From Novosphingobium sp. KA1 (GTDB lineage: Bacteria > Pseudomonadota > Alphaproteobacteria > Sphingomonadales > Sphingomonadaceae), in assembly GCF_017309955.1 (NCBI RefSeq), contig NZ_CP021247.1, forward strand, positions 1,823,001 through 1,887,000: 64,000 nucleotides of DNA, written 5' to 3'. Shown one piece after another: positions 62,392 to 64,000 of this stretch (its first letter is position 1; each line of letters begins with the position of its first letter). The position numbers and the translations under genes are program-made. The notes under the pieces are model-generated. The model was not told the origin of the DNA and did no database searches. It saw only the letters and a list, made by a program, of their open reading frames with translations.

Positions 62392-63159
62392 TTACTTACC
62401 CGACCACACCGGCTTGCGCTTTTCCGCAAAGGCACGCGGGCCTTCCTGCGCATCGGCGCTGTTATAGGTGTGCTCATGCGCTGCCCGCGCGGCTGCAAGC
62501 GCGGCGGAGCGGCCCATCTCGGTCGACAGCATCACCGTCTCGCGCGCGGCCTTGACCGAGAGCGGCGCGCCTTCCAGCACTTCCAGCGCCAGTTCGATGG
62601 CCGCGTCCAGCACCGCGCCGGGTTCGGCCAGGCGGTTGACGAGGCCGATCTCGTATGCACGCTGGGCCGTGATCGGCTTTCCGGTCAGCATGATCTCCAT
62701 CATGATCCGCTGCGGGATCATGTGGATCAGCGGCGAGGCCCAGGGGCTGCCGCGCCCGACCTTCACCTCGGTAATCGCGAACTTGGCATTGGTGCCGGCG
62801 ACGCAGAGGTCGCAGGCCTGCGCGATCATCCAGCCGCCCGCAAAAGCATGGCCATTGACGGCGGCGATGGTCGGCTTGGTCAGTTCGATGGTGTCGTAAG
62901 GCAGCGCGTAAAGGTCGCGCGGCGGCACGGCCATGCCGGTTTCGACCATTTCCTTGAGATCGCCGCCCGCGCAGAAGGCCTTGTCGCCGCTGCCGGTGAG
63001 CACGGCGATGCGGGCGGAGGCGTCGGCCTCGAACCTCGCCCAGGCTTCTCGCAACCCCTCGCGCACTTCGCGGCTCAGGCAATTGCGCTGTTCGGGGCGG
63101 TTGATGGTCAGGATCGCGATGCCGTCGGCGCGCGCATCGTAGAGTACCGCATCGGACAT
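62392..63159 (-). CDS. enoyl-CoA hydratase/isomerase family protein
   Basis: A 255-aa crotonase-fold protein. The oxyanion-hole pair is KAFCAGGDLKEM and AVNGHAFAGGWMIAQACD; SPWASPLIHMIPQ replaces the usual second Glu region, so the exact reaction (hydration, isomerisation or decarboxylation) is open. The start MSDAVLYDARADG is fixed by conservation. It begins 1 base after the stop of the CoA-transferase gene, so the two are coupled. Confidence 0.88.
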   Translation of the reverse strand: MSDAVLYDARADGIAILTINRPEQRNCLSREVREGLREAWARFEADASARIAVLTGSGDKAFCAGGDLKEMVETGMAVPPRDLYALPYDTIELTKPTIAAVNGHAFAGGWMIAQACDLCVAGTNAKFAITEVKVGRGSPWASPLIHMIPQRIMMEIMLTGKPITAQRAYEIGLVNRLAEPGAVLDAAIELALEVLEGAPLSVKAARETVMLSTEMGRSAALAAARAAHEHTYNSADAQEGPRAFAEKRKPVWSGK

Positions 63160-63160
63160 G

Positions 63161-64000
63161 TCAGAAGCCCCTTTTCCCGATTTCATGAGCGGTGCGCGAC
63201 AGGTCTTCGCGGAAGTCGGGATGGGCGATCGCAACCAGCCGCTTCGCGCGTTCGGCCAGGGGCTGGCCCTTCAATTGCGCCGCGCCATATTCGGTGACGA
63301 TCACGTCCACCTCGGTCCGCGCCGTGGTGACGGGGCCGGAGAGGGCGGGGACGATCTTGCTCAGCGTGCCGCCCCTGGCGGTGGAGGCCAGCACGATCAG
63401 CGAGGCGCCGCCCGGCGAGCGCGCTCCGGCGCGCACGAAATCGACCTGCCCGCCGGTACCGCCAAGATAGCTCATGCCCGATTGCTCGGCATTGACCTGC
63501 CCGGTGAGGTCCACTTCCAGCGCGGAGTTGAGGGTGACAAGGCGGGAGAGGCGGGAAAGCGTGCCGGCATCGTGGGTATAGCTGGTGGGGGTCATGCGGA
63601 TTGCCGGATTGTGCGCGGCCCAGTCGTAGAGCCGCCGCGTGCCGATCAGCGCGCCGTTGATCGAGACGCCCCGGTCGATCTCCTTGCGGGCATTGGTCAG
63701 CACGCCCATTTCGGCAAGGTCGACAAGGCCATCGCCCAGCATGCCCGAATGGACGCCAAGGTCGCGGCGGTCGTGCAGCAGGCGCAGGATCGCGTCCGGC
63801 ACCGCGCCCACGCCGGTCTGCAGCACCGCGCCGTCGCCGATGAATTCGGCGCAGTGGCGGGCGATGGCTTCGTCGGTGGGGCCGATCTTCGCAGGCGCAA
63901 CTTCCACCGGCGGGCGGCTGACGTGGACGGCCACGTCGATCAGCCCGCCGGGGATCGTCTCGCCGGGAACGTAGGGAACCTGCTCGTTGACTTCGGCGAT
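63161..64000 (-). CDS. acetyl-CoA hydrolase/transferase family protein (partial)
   Basis: The C-terminal 279 residues of a CoA-transferase; the gene continues past the window end. QVNAEQSG carries the family's catalytic Glu, and LGGTGGQVDFVRGA-like (GTGGQVDFVRAGAR) and EYGAAQLKGQPLAERAKRL are typical of 4-hydroxybutyrate/acetate-type CoA-transferases. Coupled to the enoyl-CoA hydratase gene, so the pair may activate and process a short-chain acid. Confidence 0.9.
   Translation of the reverse strand: MAEVNEQVPYVPGETIPGGLIDVAVHVSRPPVEVAPAKIGPTDEAIARHCAEFIGDGAVLQTGVGAVPDAILRLLHDRRDLGVHSGMLGDGLVDLAEMGVLTNARKEIDRGVSINGALIGTRRLYDWAAHNPAIRMTPTSYTHDAGTLSRLSRLVTLNSALEVDLTGQVNAEQSGMSYLGGTGGQVDFVRAGARSPGGASLIVLASTARGGTLSKIVPALSGPVTTARTEVDVIVTEYGAAQLKGQPLAERAKRLVAIAHPDFREDLSRTAHEIGKRGF

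Overview
The window reads as a high-G+C alphaproteobacterial chromosome of the Sphingomonadales, most like Novosphingobium or Sphingobium. The taxon is inferred from protein style, the gallate dioxygenase/AAHS transporter/porin set and the dispersed GC-rich intergenic repeats; no rRNA or tRNA gene was seen to confirm it.

Bases 1 to about 19,900 are accessory and look like one end of a genomic island or integrative element. On the minus strand there is a small membrane protein and a long ParB-domain protein of the kind carried by integrative elements. Facing away on the plus strand is a DUF4143 ATPase, then a tightly packed five-gene block. The block encodes a 1,721-aa DEAD/DEAH helicase with a cysteine-rich DUF1998-like C-terminus, a DrmD-like SNF2/RapA helicase, a 1,450-aa Eco57I/PglX/DrmMI-like adenine methyltransferase, a Rad50-like ATPase with a CxxC zinc hook, and an HNH endonuclease. 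It resembles DISARM and Druantia parts rearranged, but the PLD protein DrmC and a separate DrmB are missing and a Rad50-like/HNH pair takes their place. This is the best candidate for an undescribed or little-described defence system. Its downstream edge (19,487-20,010) holds a decayed reading frame, direct repeats, an AT-rich stretch and an orphan terminator, so the island junction is probably there.

From about 20,000 onward the genes look like ordinary chromosome. 20-34 kb: a sulfatase with a divergent LysR regulator, ogt, an acetyltransferase, a MITE-like element, tldD, a zinc-finger protein, azoR with a divergent HxlR regulator, a cytochrome P450, an ABC ATPase, nadB and a GlsB-type membrane protein. 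34-49 kb: ribonucleotide reductase nrdA and nrdB lie about 12 kb apart and enclose a glycerophosphodiesterase, a gallate catabolic group (porin, AAHS transporter, gallate dioxygenase, divergent AraC regulator), an unusual PQQ quinohaemoprotein dehydrogenase, two DUF2171-like proteins and a PepSY-type membrane protein.

49-64 kb: a nuclease/PilZ pair, a carboxylesterase, a concentrative nucleoside transporter, a queuosine-precursor-type transporter, argB, a lipoprotein, the yggT-folD-secreted protein-marC run, wecB-wecC for UDP-ManNAcA, dcd, and an enoyl-CoA hydratase/CoA-transferase pair cut by the window end.

Four dispersed repeat families (A-D) occupy the chromosomal intergenic gaps, two or three copies each, and none was noticed in the island. 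Bases 1-94 hold no recognisable gene.
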